DNA of 64,000 nt, taken from assembly GCA_964562575.1 (NCBI GenBank), contig CAZLTY010000002.1, positions 1 through 64,000 of the forward strand, given 5' to 3'. Made by a program: the position numbers and the translations under genes. This stretch comes from SG8-4 sp964562575. Its GTDB lineage: Bacteria; Planctomycetota; Phycisphaerae; Sedimentisphaerales; Anaerobacaceae. The notes below the pieces were generated by a model. That model was given only the letters and a program-made list of their open reading frames with translations. It searched no databases and had not been told where the DNA came from. Numbering within the stretch: position 1 is the stretch's first letter; each line of letters starts with the position of its first letter. This document shows positions 1-7,880 of the stretch, piece by piece.

Positions 1-38
1 AAGTGAAAACCGTCAACGAAATAACAAGGAGGTGTAGT

Positions 39-217
39 ATGAGCAGTAATATTTGACCGGAACGGCCGCAGCGGTAATTCTTGTGTTGCTCATTTTGTTG
101 GTTAATCCGAAGAATGCCACAAGCAAACTGGTCGGTTTCACCCGAAGCTGCCCGGTCTGTGACAAGAGACTGATCGGGAATGCTAGCTATTGCGGCGAGT
201 GCGGGTCAAGAATATGA
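39..217 (+). pseudogene. Small membrane zinc-ribbon protein, frameshifted
   Basis: A good Shine-Dalgarno sequence (aaggag) precedes an ATG at 39, but that frame stops after five codons. The next frame, open from about 53 to a TGA at 215-217, reads as one hydrophobic helix (residues AAAVILVLLILLV) followed by a zinc ribbon with CPVC and a YCGECG pair. A one-base deletion near position 54 would join the two frames into a protein of about 59 residues. Alternatively translation starts at TTG 53, but that lies 20 bases from the ribosome-binding site. The last 14 codons recur in altered form just after the downstream dehydrogenase (1345-1392). Function unknown; a membrane-anchored metal-binding peptide is the most that can be said. 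Confidence 0.5.
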
Positions 218-310
218 TCCGCTTACTGTCAGGATTGTTTTTGCAGTTTTCAGAAAGAACTTTATGATACTGTGGATAAGAATTCTGCACAATGTAGATG
301 AAGGCCACGT

Positions 311-1342
311 ATGCTTGCTGCCGTATTAAAGGACTTCAATAATCTGGTTCTGGAAGAGATTCCCGCACCTGAACCAGAAATGAATGAAGTAGTCGTCCGA
401 GTGAAGGCGTGCGGTATTTGCGCCACGGACTACAAGGCCATCATGGGAATTCGAACGAATGTTGCATTTCCGTTCATTCCCGGCCATGAGGCCGCCGGCG
501 TCGTGACGGCGGTCGGCCCCGGCGTCTCGCACGTCAAAGAGAGTGATGAGGTCATTTGCCAGCCTTCCGGCTACTGTGGTGTCTGTGAGCACTGCCGTGC
601 GGGTAACACACACTATTGTGACGAGGCCTTCACGACAGGGGGAGATGGGCCCGCCGATGTCAGGCCGGGGGCTTTTGCGGAGTTTATAAAGACCGATGCC
701 AAGTGTCTTCTGCACAAGCCGGCGGGTATTTCGTTCGAGGCGGCTGCACTTACCGAACCACTTTCGGGTGCCTGGAAGGGAGTCATCCAGTACAGCGAAA
801 TGCATATCGGCGATGACGTAGTGATCATTGGTGTCGGTGGCATTGGGCTCTTGTGTCTAATGGTAGCCAAAACAGCAGGAGCTGGTCATCTGATTGCCGT
901 CGATACGAGTGCATATGCGAGGAACAGGGCCGTACAGTTGGGGGCTACTATGGCCATCGATCCCTGTAAAGGCCAAACCAAGGAGAGAGTCTACGAGATC
1001 ATGCCGCACGGACCTGACCTAATCGTGGAAGCCGCCGGTCCGATTGAAGCGGTCAAACTCATGGTCGAGCTCCGGCGGCGTGGGACCCGCTGGAATGTGT
1101 TCGGCATTACAACGCATGAGAGATTCGAAATGGACGGGGGTCTGACACATTTCCTGGAGGGGCGAATGGATGCAAGCTTCGGTACTACCCCTCTGGCAAT
1201 GCAAAAGGCCATCCGTCTGATGGAACGAGGGTTGGTCAACCCGGAGACGATCATTACACACCGTTTTGCCCTCGCGGATGTTCACGAAGCCATCCAGGTA
1301 ATGGGCCAGAAAGAGCGTAACAAGGTGATGATCAATCCATAA
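311..1342 (+). CDS. Zinc-dependent alcohol/polyol dehydrogenase (MDR family)
   Basis: 343 residues, the usual length for medium-chain dehydrogenases of the sorbitol / threonine dehydrogenase group. Residues 34-40 (CGICATD) and the GHE at 58-60 supply the catalytic zinc ligands. Cys89, Cys92, Cys95 and Cys103 form the structural zinc lobe. GVGGIG at 174-179 is the Rossmann nucleotide-binding turn, followed by an acidic residue (VDTS) that favours NAD(H). Family knowledge predicts oxidation of a secondary alcohol, sugar or polyol; the substrate cannot be read from the sequence. AAGG seven bases before ATG 311 supports the start. It stands alone between two pieces of a zinc-ribbon gene, which suggests insertion or rearrangement here. 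Confidence 0.9.
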   Translation: MLAAVLKDFNNLVLEEIPAPEPEMNEVVVRVKACGICATDYKAIMGIRTNVAFPFIPGHEAAGVVTAVGPGVSHVKESDEVICQPSGYCGVCEHCRAGNTHYCDEAFTTGGDGPADVRPGAFAEFIKTDAKCLLHKPAGISFEAAALTEPLSGAWKGVIQYSEMHIGDDVVIIGVGGIGLLCLMVAKTAGAGHLIAVDTSAYARNRAVQLGATMAIDPCKGQTKERVYEIMPHGPDLIVEAAGPIEAVKLMVELRRRGTRWNVFGITTHERFEMDGGLTHFLEGRMDASFGTTPLAMQKAIRLMERGLVNPETIITHRFALADVHEAIQVMGQKERNKVMINP

Positions 1343-1344
1343 TG

Positions 1345-1392
1345 ATGGTTGGGAATGTGAGCTATTGTGGTGCGTGTGGATCGAAGAGTTAA
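1345..1392 (+). pseudogene. Duplicate tail of the zinc-ribbon gene
   Basis: Directly after the dehydrogenase stop, 16 codons read MVGNVSYCGACGSKS and stop. They match the last codons of the gene at 39-217 (LIGNASYCGECGSRI). Most differences are at third positions, so both copies were probably once under selection as protein. Only the second cysteine pair remains here, so it cannot fold as a ribbon by itself. Confidence 0.5.
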
Positions 1393-1508
1393 TTCAGACC
1401 GCCAGAGCCTCCTTGACAATGCCAACGTTTTTTACTCTAGTAACGAAGCGGGTAGCACATACAAACTCTTGAATGCCATTCAACTGGACTGTTAGACAGG
1501 AATCAAAG

Positions 1509-2630
1509 ATGACAAAGCAAACGATTCATCCACCTACGAGCGCATCACTATCGAGACTCGCAACGATTCAAGGCAACGACCGGTGTGTACTGACGGTCTA
1601 TTTCCCCGGATCGATGACGACCGGTCCGAAGGCTGCCGACAAACTGGCTGAGCTGCCAGGGACCTTGCTTGGGGACGGCAGCTTGACTCCCGACGAGATC
1701 GAGCACCGGCGCCGCTCGATGGATCTTTGGCGCATCAGGATTCGCAAAGTGGACTGTCCTACCGCTTTGGGATGGTTAGGTGTGGTGTCGTGGCTCACGG
1801 AGGATGTGGCATTGATGCAGTTGCCGATCGCTGTCGAGCCGGCTGCTTACCTGGACAACTCTCCTTTCCTCCTCCCGGCGGCCAGACTGCTCGACGACTT
1901 CGAGGCGTATGCGGTGGTCTACGCGGATCACGCCCGAGCGGCCATTTACCTCGCGGCCCTTGGGAAGCTGACGGAAGAGAGCAGACTGCGTGGTGAGATC
2001 AAGAACCACGTACGAAAGGGTGGCTGGTCCCAGCAGCGGTACGAGCGCCGCCGAGACAAGGAAATTCACTACTACTGCCGTGCCATGCTCGAGAAGCTCA
2101 CTGAACTTGTCGAGAGCGAGGGTCTGCGTCGGATCGTACTGGCCGGCGATCGGATCCTTTTGCGCGAACTGGAAAAGCGAATGACTCCCGGGATGCGCAA
2201 ACAGGTCGTCTGTCGTCTTGCCATGGAGGGCAGGAAAGAACCTCACGAGATCTTCCAGGAGACCCTGTCATCGGCCGCTGAGGAGGAACGGCGAGAAGAG
2301 TATTGGCTGCGAGACGCCATCCGCAACGAGCACGGCGCCGGTGGACGCGCCGTTGCAGGGCCTGCCGACACCCTTGCAGCGTTGAACCAGAAGCGGGTCC
2401 GCTGGTTGCTTATCGGCCCGATGGAGGATGTGTGTTTCTGGCGATGTCCAGAATGCGGAGGCTGCGGACTTGGTCAGTGCCAGACCTGTCCGGAGTGCAA
2501 CCAAACGACGTATGCCCAGTCCGCGGCGAATGAGTTCATGGATCTTGCATTTGCAGGAGGCAGCCGCGTCGAACTCACCGGTGACGACCTGGCCGGGCTC
2601 GGCGGTGTGGGTGCACTTCTGCGATGGTAG
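1509..2630 (+). CDS. Bacterial eRF1-like protein (baeRF/VLRF1-type)
   Basis: 373 residues from the ATG at 1509, which has AGGA eight bases upstream; an in-frame ATG at 1473 lacks one. The centre carries a basic GGWSQQRYERRRDKE stretch (about residue 170), typical of the bacterial relatives of the eukaryotic/archaeal release-factor middle domain, where it precedes a conserved acidic helix. The C-terminal part has a cysteine-rich ribbon from residue 313 (CPECGGCGLGQCQTCPEC), comparable to the zinc ribbon of eRF1 and Pelota relatives. Family members are thought to act on ribosomes, either in rescue or as peptidyl-tRNA hydrolase-like factors; that role is inferred. There is no operon partner: the next gene is a decayed protease on the other strand. 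Confidence 0.7.
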   Translation: MTKQTIHPPTSASLSRLATIQGNDRCVLTVYFPGSMTTGPKAADKLAELPGTLLGDGSLTPDEIEHRRRSMDLWRIRIRKVDCPTALGWLGVVSWLTEDVALMQLPIAVEPAAYLDNSPFLLPAARLLDDFEAYAVVYADHARAAIYLAALGKLTEESRLRGEIKNHVRKGGWSQQRYERRRDKEIHYYCRAMLEKLTELVESEGLRRIVLAGDRILLRELEKRMTPGMRKQVVCRLAMEGRKEPHEIFQETLSSAAEEERREEYWLRDAIRNEHGAGGRAVAGPADTLAALNQKRVRWLLIGPMEDVCFWRCPECGGCGLGQCQTCPECNQTTYAQSAANEFMDLAFAGGSRVELTGDDLAGLGGVGALLRW

Positions 2631-2714
2631 AAGAGCGTATCCGGTAATTGCCGGATCACCGCGATTTCATTGCTTTTGTGCTCAGTACGCACCTGGGCGA
2701 AAAACGCGTGGTTC

Positions 2715-2975
2715 TCAGCAGCCCATGCCGATCCCATCTGAATCACCCATCGGGATGGCCTTGAATTTTCGCTTCGATTGAGTCTTTACCACAAGTAGTG
2801 CCATGTCATAAGCCGGATCTTGTGCCACCACAACCACATTATACTCTTGTCCTGAACTCGTGAGGATCATGATTTGTTCGGCATCAGCCACGACATGGTC
2901 GTTGGTCACGATATACCCGGCCGGACGGACGAAGAAGCCCGATCCCAAGCCAAAGCCGGGGCAAAAAAAATTCAA
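2715..2975 (-). pseudogene. Fragment of an HtrA/DegP-type serine protease
   Basis: 86 codons match the middle of a trypsin-like S1C protease: a GLGSGF strand, the catalytic histidine in TNDHVV, and the catalytic aspartate in DPAYDMALL, then IPMGDSDGIGMG and a stop. The serine motif (GNSGGP) and the PDZ domains are absent, and nothing upstream resembles a signal peptide: the first codons derive from an A/T-rich stretch that abuts the repressor promoter. It is therefore a truncated remnant and not a working enzyme. Its intact parent may have been lost when the repressor-sensor pair arrived. Confidence 0.75.
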
Positions 2976-2993
2976 AAATTTTTATTTTTCCTC

Positions 2994-3023
2994 TTGAAAG
3001 GTCGTACATTTGTGCGATATACT
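2994..3023 (+). promoter_or_regulatory. Sigma-70-type promoter of the blaI-like gene
   Basis: TTGAAA (2994-2999) and TATACT (3018-3023) are 18 bases apart. The -10 box falls inside the spacer of the palindromic operator, so repressor binding would block polymerase directly. Confidence 0.7.
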
Positions 3024-3040
3024 ATTCGCACATATGTACG
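3003..3040. promoter_or_regulatory. Operator for the BlaI-type repressor
   Basis: Two 15-base arms, CGTACATTTGTGCGA (3003-3017) and TCGCACATATGTACG (3026-3040), are reverse complements with a single mismatch, separated by eight bases. BlaI/MecI operators are dyads built on TACA/TGTA, which both arms contain. The site covers the -10 box and ends 12 bases before the repressor start codon, as expected for autoregulation. Confidence 0.8.
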
Positions 3041-3052
3041 AGGGAACTGAAT

Positions 3053-3427
3053 ATGGGCAAAAGACAACTGCGAGCAATGAGCCCAGCGGAAACGGAAATC
3101 CTGAGGATTATCTGGGAACGCAAGCAGGCCACGATACAGCAGATATACGACGAGCTGCCGCCGGGCAGGGAGATAGTTTACAAGACGGTTCTCACGCTCG
3201 TGCGACGCCTGGAGAAGAAGGGCTACGTCAAGCATAGAACCACGGGCAAGGCCAATGTCTATTCTGCCAAGGTCAAACGTGAAGATGTCGTACGAAGAAC
3301 GGTGCATGATTTTCTGGATAGGCTCTTCGCCGGGAAGGCAGAACCACTGGTGCAGTTCCTGGCCGAAGACGGCCTGCTTGGACCCGAGGAGGCCAAGAGG
3401 CTCAAGGAGATCATAGAAAACTCATAA
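3053..3427 (+). CDS. BlaI/MecI-family transcriptional repressor
   Basis: 124 residues, the family length. The N-terminal winged helix (LSPAETEILRIIW-like start, then TIQQIYDELPPG and the recognition region VYKTVLTLVRRLEKKGYV) is typical, followed by a dimerising C-terminal helix pair. In the known BlaI/MecI systems the repressor is cleaved when the partner membrane protease senses its signal. Here the partner follows 31 bases downstream in the same orientation. The operator at 3003-3040 sits over its own promoter, so the pair is probably self-repressed. AGGGA seven bases before ATG 3053 fixes the start. No beta-lactamase gene is nearby, so the target regulon is unknown. Confidence 0.93.
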   Translation: MGKRQLRAMSPAETEILRIIWERKQATIQQIYDELPPGREIVYKTVLTLVRRLEKKGYVKHRTTGKANVYSAKVKREDVVRRTVHDFLDRLFAGKAEPLVQFLAEDGLLGPEEAKRLKEIIENS

Positions 3428-3457
3428 ACGGTCATTTTCTGTTGCGGAGGTGTTGCG

Positions 3458-5905
3458 ATGGACACCTGCTTGGAACAAGTGATCGACTATCTGCGGAGCC
3501 AGAGTTGGCAGATAGCCATCTTGACCCTTGTTGTCACCTTCATCACATTCCTGCTCAGGCACAGAAGTGCTCATGTCCGCTACCTTCTCTGGCTGATCGT
3601 CCTGATCAAGTGTCTTGTGCCGCCTTTTTACACGGTTCCTGTGAGAGTACTGCCACAAGAACTGCTCACTGACAGCTCGTCAGTATTCGAGTCGAGCGAT
3701 GTGGATAAGACAGACACTCAATTCATCGCCGCGCTGGCATACGATCGGCAAGCATATAGAGCGAAAGCTCCCGCGGCGGAGCAGACGAGCCCGGTGAATC
3801 CGTCCATGATCAATACAGAGCCCGCCAAAGTGGAGGTTCAACCGACTCTCACGCGAGGGGCTGGGGAAAGTGCGGCTGCAGAGCAAGCGCGGTACACAGA
3901 TACTGCGACATGGTCGGTCCGTTACTTGCTGGGGATAACCTGGCTCGCGGGCATGGGTGTTTATTTCGCCGTGAACGTGCTGAAAGCTCTGCGCACGCGC
4001 TGCTGGCTCGTACGATCAAGAAGACCTCTACAAGCGGACTTACAGGCCAGGGTCGCTGACTTTTTCCAGGCACACGGCTACAAGCGACTGCCTGAGATCT
4101 GGGTGATTGAAGACGTGAATCAGCCGTTTGTGTGGGGTCTTCTGAGAGGCGATATCTATCTGCCTGCTGATCTGTTGAATGTCGATAGTCTCCAATGGCA
4201 GAAGAGCATATTGGGCCATGAACTCAGTCACGTTATTCGATTCGATGCAGGCGTCAGCCTCTTGCAGGTTATTGCCCAGGGAGTCTTCTGGTTTCACCCG
4301 TTCGTATGGTGGACGAATCTGTGGATAAGGCGGGAACGGGAGAAGTGCTGTGATGAGATGACGGTGGCGGGATTGAGTGCTCAGCCGAAGGACTACAGCA
4401 GGGCAATCGTGGAAGCTCTCACCCTGGGTCGTGGCCTCTCTCGCCACGTCCCGTCCTTAGCGATCTTTGGGCCCACTAACAATCTTGAGCAGCGAATACG
4501 AACTATACTGCGACCGGGCAGGAGATTCTACAGACGGCCCAGCTTCCTGGTGGCATCCGCTGTGCTGGTAATTGCTGCCGTGACGGTTCCTGCCAGTCTA
4601 ATCCCACAATATCGGGCCCGAGGCGAAGTTCGGATTCGACCCATTATCCGGCGTCTGGTATCCCGGGCTGATACCGGAGCGATTCCTTTCTATGAAACCT
4701 TTGTGAATACTCAAATGGCGATCATCAAGAGTCCGGATGTTCTAGGCCGTGTCCTGGAACAGGCGGATGTCCAACAGACGAACTGGTACAGCAAACCAGA
4801 GCAGTCGCTGAAGCAGCGACTGACTCGGCAGGCAGCTACTCCTCTGGAGAGGCTTAAGGATGCTCTTTCAGTCCGACGACAACGCCGCACCGAGATAGTC
4901 GAGGTGTCCTTCGTGGACGCCAGCGCCGAAGAGGCCACAGTTATTGTAAACGCCGTTTTGGATCAGTATGTCAAATACGCCGAGGAACCATCGGACAGAA
5001 CGAGAGATAAGGTCTTTAGAATACTGGTCGAGCAATACAGAAGCTTGGAATCAGAAGTAGAGGGTCGAGAGAACATCCTGGGTCAACTTCGGAAATCTCT
5101 GGGAACAACTGAACCAGAGCAACTGATTGCCGCTAAGAGGCTGCGCTTGGATGAGATACAGGCCCGTTTAGCAGATTTGCAGCGGCTCATTGCGCTATTG
5201 GAGTTTCAGATGGACCGGGGCAATTCTGAGAGCGACAAAGAGGCGGCTGTTCCTCCCGGTATCGAGAGCCAGCCACAATACTACGCAGACCCAGAGTGGC
5301 GAAAGCTCGATGAACGTGTCAGAGCCCTCCGTCATCAGATTGACAGCAGCCTGCTATCACCCAAACATCCTGAGAGAGTCCGGCTCCAAAAGGATCTTGA
5401 GTTCGCCGAGGCATTGCTTCGGCAGAGACAAGAACAGCTAGACCAACAGCGGCGTGACCGAGCGGACGATGAGATCATTTTGATAGCACCGGCGCCCGAC
5501 TTCGGTATTGATGATTCCGTCAAGGGAGTAACGTCTCTGGAGGATAGACTGGCTCTTGCCAAAGAAGAGCAGAAGCTCTTGAGCGAGGAACTCACAAGAC
5601 TGAGGCATGAGTTTGAAGAATTGTTCGAAACAGCTCAATTGTTGGAGAAGGAAACCGCTGTACTGCGGCATAAGCGTGAATTGTACAATGCTGTTCGGCA
5701 ACGTCTGGACGCGAAAACAGTTGAGCGCAACACACCCTGTGAAATCAGCATCTTCTCCCGGGCCTCTGCGCTACCCAAGCCTCACCATGGCCGTTACATC
5801 CTGTACGCTGCCATAGCGCTGGGGCTGTGTCTTTTTGTAGGCAGGGGCATTGTCCTTCTGCAGAGCAGATGCGCCGGGGATGGTGGCAAAGGCCAGGCCG
5901 GGTGA
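3458..5905 (+). CDS. M56 (BlaR1-like) membrane protease fused to a Wzz-type coiled-coil domain
   Basis: 815 residues with three parts. Residues 1-380 are an M56/BlaR1 protease: membrane helices near 19-35, 43-62 and 156-175, the zinc motif HELSH at 254-258, a downstream glutamate in REREKCCDE, and a closing helix before residue 382. Residues 385-about 500 resemble the extracellular chain-length-determinant (Wzz/GumC) fold, starting YRARGEVRIRP and containing the VSFVDASAEEATVIVNAV strand-helix unit. A long charged coiled coil follows to about 770, then a final helix at 780-801. In BlaR1 and MecR1 the C-terminal domain binds beta-lactam; that domain is replaced here. Strong SD (GGAGGTG) at 3445-3451. 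It likely cleaves the preceding BlaI-type repressor on an envelope or polysaccharide-related signal (inference). Confidence 0.85.
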   Translation: MDTCLEQVIDYLRSQSWQIAILTLVVTFITFLLRHRSAHVRYLLWLIVLIKCLVPPFYTVPVRVLPQELLTDSSSVFESSDVDKTDTQFIAALAYDRQAYRAKAPAAEQTSPVNPSMINTEPAKVEVQPTLTRGAGESAAAEQARYTDTATWSVRYLLGITWLAGMGVYFAVNVLKALRTRCWLVRSRRPLQADLQARVADFFQAHGYKRLPEIWVIEDVNQPFVWGLLRGDIYLPADLLNVDSLQWQKSILGHELSHVIRFDAGVSLLQVIAQGVFWFHPFVWWTNLWIRREREKCCDEMTVAGLSAQPKDYSRAIVEALTLGRGLSRHVPSLAIFGPTNNLEQRIRTILRPGRRFYRRPSFLVASAVLVIAAVTVPASLIPQYRARGEVRIRPIIRRLVSRADTGAIPFYETFVNTQMAIIKSPDVLGRVLEQADVQQTNWYSKPEQSLKQRLTRQAATPLERLKDALSVRRQRRTEIVEVSFVDASAEEATVIVNAVLDQYVKYAEEPSDRTRDKVFRILVEQYRSLESEVEGRENILGQLRKSLGTTEPEQLIAAKRLRLDEIQARLADLQRLIALLEFQMDRGNSESDKEAAVPPGIESQPQYYADPEWRKLDERVRALRHQIDSSLLSPKHPERVRLQKDLEFAEALLRQRQEQLDQQRRDRADDEIILIAPAPDFGIDDSVKGVTSLEDRLALAKEEQKLLSEELTRLRHEFEELFETAQLLEKETAVLRHKRELYNAVRQRLDAKTVERNTPCEISIFSRASALPKPHHGRYILYAAIALGLCLFVGRGIVLLQSRCAGDGGKGQAG

Positions 5906-5972
5906 AACTCCGCCGGCGTAAAGGGTTTAAATCAAGAGTGTATGCGCATGAGCGAAGAGAAGCCCTGAGCTT

Positions 5973-6890
5973 TCAGGCAATCAGTAAGGCCAGAACCTCA
6001 TCAAGTTTCGCCGTGGCCAGGCAGGTGCAACTGTCCGCCGCACCATAGTACATCCACAAATCATCGCCTCGCAGCAGCAGTCCCGTGGGAAATACCACGT
6101 TTGGCGTTAATCCAGACAGTTCGTAGGGTGCTTCGGCCTGAAAAACCCAGTTGGGCGAGCGAGCAATCGTCTTGTGGGGTCTGTCTTTGTCCAGGAGGGC
6201 TACACCAGCTCGGTAAACGAGATGGCCACCGTAACCTTTTACCCCGTGGTATATCAATAGCCAGCCGTGCTCGGTCAAGATTGGCGGCGGTCCGGCTCCG
6301 ACTTTGACGCCATCCCAGGCCGGGCCTGCAAGCTCCGGCAGCACACAGTGTGGCTCGCCCCAATGCACAAGATCGGGCGAGTAGGCAGACCAAATGTGTT
6401 CGATGCCTCCGGCGTCAGGTCGGTGCAGAACGCCCCATCGCTCGCCAAATTTCTTGCCAAACAGAACAGCGTCCTTGTTATTGGGTGAAAAGATAAGGCC
6501 GATCCGCTCGAGGGTTTTGAAGTCCTCAGTGCGAGCCAACGCTACGGCTGCGCCTGCGGGCGAATATGCAGTGTAAGTAATGTACCAGCATTTCTCTTCG
6601 GCAAGATATGTTATCCGTGCGTCTTCACAGCCCCACTGCTCATATCTCCAGCCGGGCTCACCGTAGCGGAGCAATGGTTCTGACTCGACTTGCCAACCGT
6701 CCACTCCATTTTTGCTGCGGGCAACGTGTATGCTTGAACTGCCCGAATGGTCCTCGACTCGAAGCAGCAACAGGACGTCATCACCGTGTTGAGTGGCACC
6801 GGGATTCAACACGGCCGCAGCCTGGAACGGCATATCCAAAGGTGAAATGATAGGATTGTCCGAACATCGGTCAAAGAGTCTTATTTTCAT
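5973..6890 (-). CDS. Glycoside hydrolase family 130-type enzyme
   Basis: 305 residues, cytoplasmic (no signal peptide). The sequence has the five-bladed propeller features of GH130 mannoside phosphorylases/hydrolases: NPGATQ near residue 29, LLLRVED near 41, WGCEDARIT with the likely general acid Asp90, KDAVLFGKK, VLHRPD and the PNVVFPTGLLL strand near the C-terminus. Family members cleave beta-1,2- or beta-1,4-mannosidic links by phosphorolysis or hydrolysis; which applies is not visible. GAGG eight bases before ATG 6890 supports the start. It is convergent with the sensor-protease gene and lies at the edge of the carbohydrate region. Confidence 0.85.
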   Translation of the reverse strand: MKIRLFDRCSDNPIISPLDMPFQAAAVLNPGATQHGDDVLLLLRVEDHSGSSSIHVARSKNGVDGWQVESEPLLRYGEPGWRYEQWGCEDARITYLAEEKCWYITYTAYSPAGAAVALARTEDFKTLERIGLIFSPNNKDAVLFGKKFGERWGVLHRPDAGGIEHIWSAYSPDLVHWGEPHCVLPELAGPAWDGVKVGAGPPPILTEHGWLLIYHGVKGYGGHLVYRAGVALLDKDRPHKTIARSPNWVFQAEAPYELSGLTPNVVFPTGLLLRGDDLWMYYGAADSCTCLATAKLDEVLALLIA

Positions 6891-6990
6891 TGCAGTAGCC
6901 TCACCATCAACGCTTTAGCAATTGTCACTCATTGTGACCTGGCCTGCAAAGAGCTAGGCCACACCCACAGAACACCGGAAATAGACACAT

Positions 6991-7731
6991 CTAATGATCC
7001 GGCGAATCCCTGTTGATAAGATACTTGGCAGCCACTGCATCGAGATTCACAGCAGCCGGGGCATTTTGACTTCGCAGACGCAGCAGCTCTAAATCAGACC
7101 GCCAGACCACATCGCCAGGGGCAAACAGACAGACACTGCCCGGCTCGTAGGCGCTGCAAAGCTCCCCACCCCTGAGATAGTAGTGCTTCTCACACACGTC
7201 TGTAGGATAGGCGCGCATCAGGGGCGGGATATCACGCGGCTCGAACCAGAGCTTGATCTCTCGCTCGGCGTCAGCATGCGTAGCTGAAGCGTGGATAACA
7301 TTGTCCAGACGCTCGCTGATCACACGTCCTGACTCGTCCTTGATAGGAACCACTGTGCCCAAGGCACGAATACATCCCGGCCTTTCCTCTCGCGCGACGT
7401 GAGGATTGGTCGGGCCGGCGACATTTCGTACCCTCTGCAAGACATGGGGACCACGATAGACAATGGCGATCACTCGGCGTTTGCTGGCGTCGTCAGGGTA
7501 GTGAGCGCAGCCCATGATGTAATCGATCAGTGCTGGGTAGAATGCCTTGCCCTCGTGTTCGGCATAGTGTTGTTCGGCAAGCATCCGGCTGACCTGGACT
7601 ATCTTGGCCGCTGCAAATCGCGACCCCGTATGGAATTCCGACAGTTGGGAGAGCAAAAAGCCCGTCACGGAGTTCTTCAATGCGTCTGGCTTTATTAGCA
7701 CCAGCGTTTGCCCAGCTTCTTCTTGGTGCAT
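6991..7731 (-). CDS. Nucleoside diphosphate kinase with a long C-terminal extension
   Basis: 246 residues against about 140 for ordinary NDK. The N-terminal LVLIKPDAL (residues 10-18) and the phospho-acceptor region DNVIHASAT with His147 identify the fold, which transfers the gamma phosphate between NTPs and NDPs. The active-site segment reads HAS where most NDKs have HGSD. There is an insert of about 20 residues before the histidine and some 80 residues after the domain, including CEKHYYLRGGELC, with no family I recognise. AGGA eight bases before the ATG supports the start. It may be a phosphotransferase with a changed partner; standard NDK activity is likely but not certain. Confidence 0.8.
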   Translation of the reverse strand: MHQEEAGQTLVLIKPDALKNSVTGFLLSQLSEFHTGSRFAAAKIVQVSRMLAEQHYAEHEGKAFYPALIDYIMGCAHYPDDASKRRVIAIVYRGPHVLQRVRNVAGPTNPHVAREERPGCIRALGTVVPIKDESGRVISERLDNVIHASATHADAEREIKLWFEPRDIPPLMRAYPTDVCEKHYYLRGGELCSAYEPGSVCLFAPGDVVWRSDLELLRLRSQNAPAAVNLDAVAAKYLINRDSPDH

Positions 7732-7880
7732 TTATTAGTTCCTTATGCAGCGCTATGTGCTCTGGTAGAGTGTCTATCGCACGTACGACCACACAGGATG
7801 CAGTATACCAACAACCTTCTGCTTCAGCAAGTAGGGAAAGAAATGGATTCTTCCGGACGGAGGTGATTACCATTGAAGTG

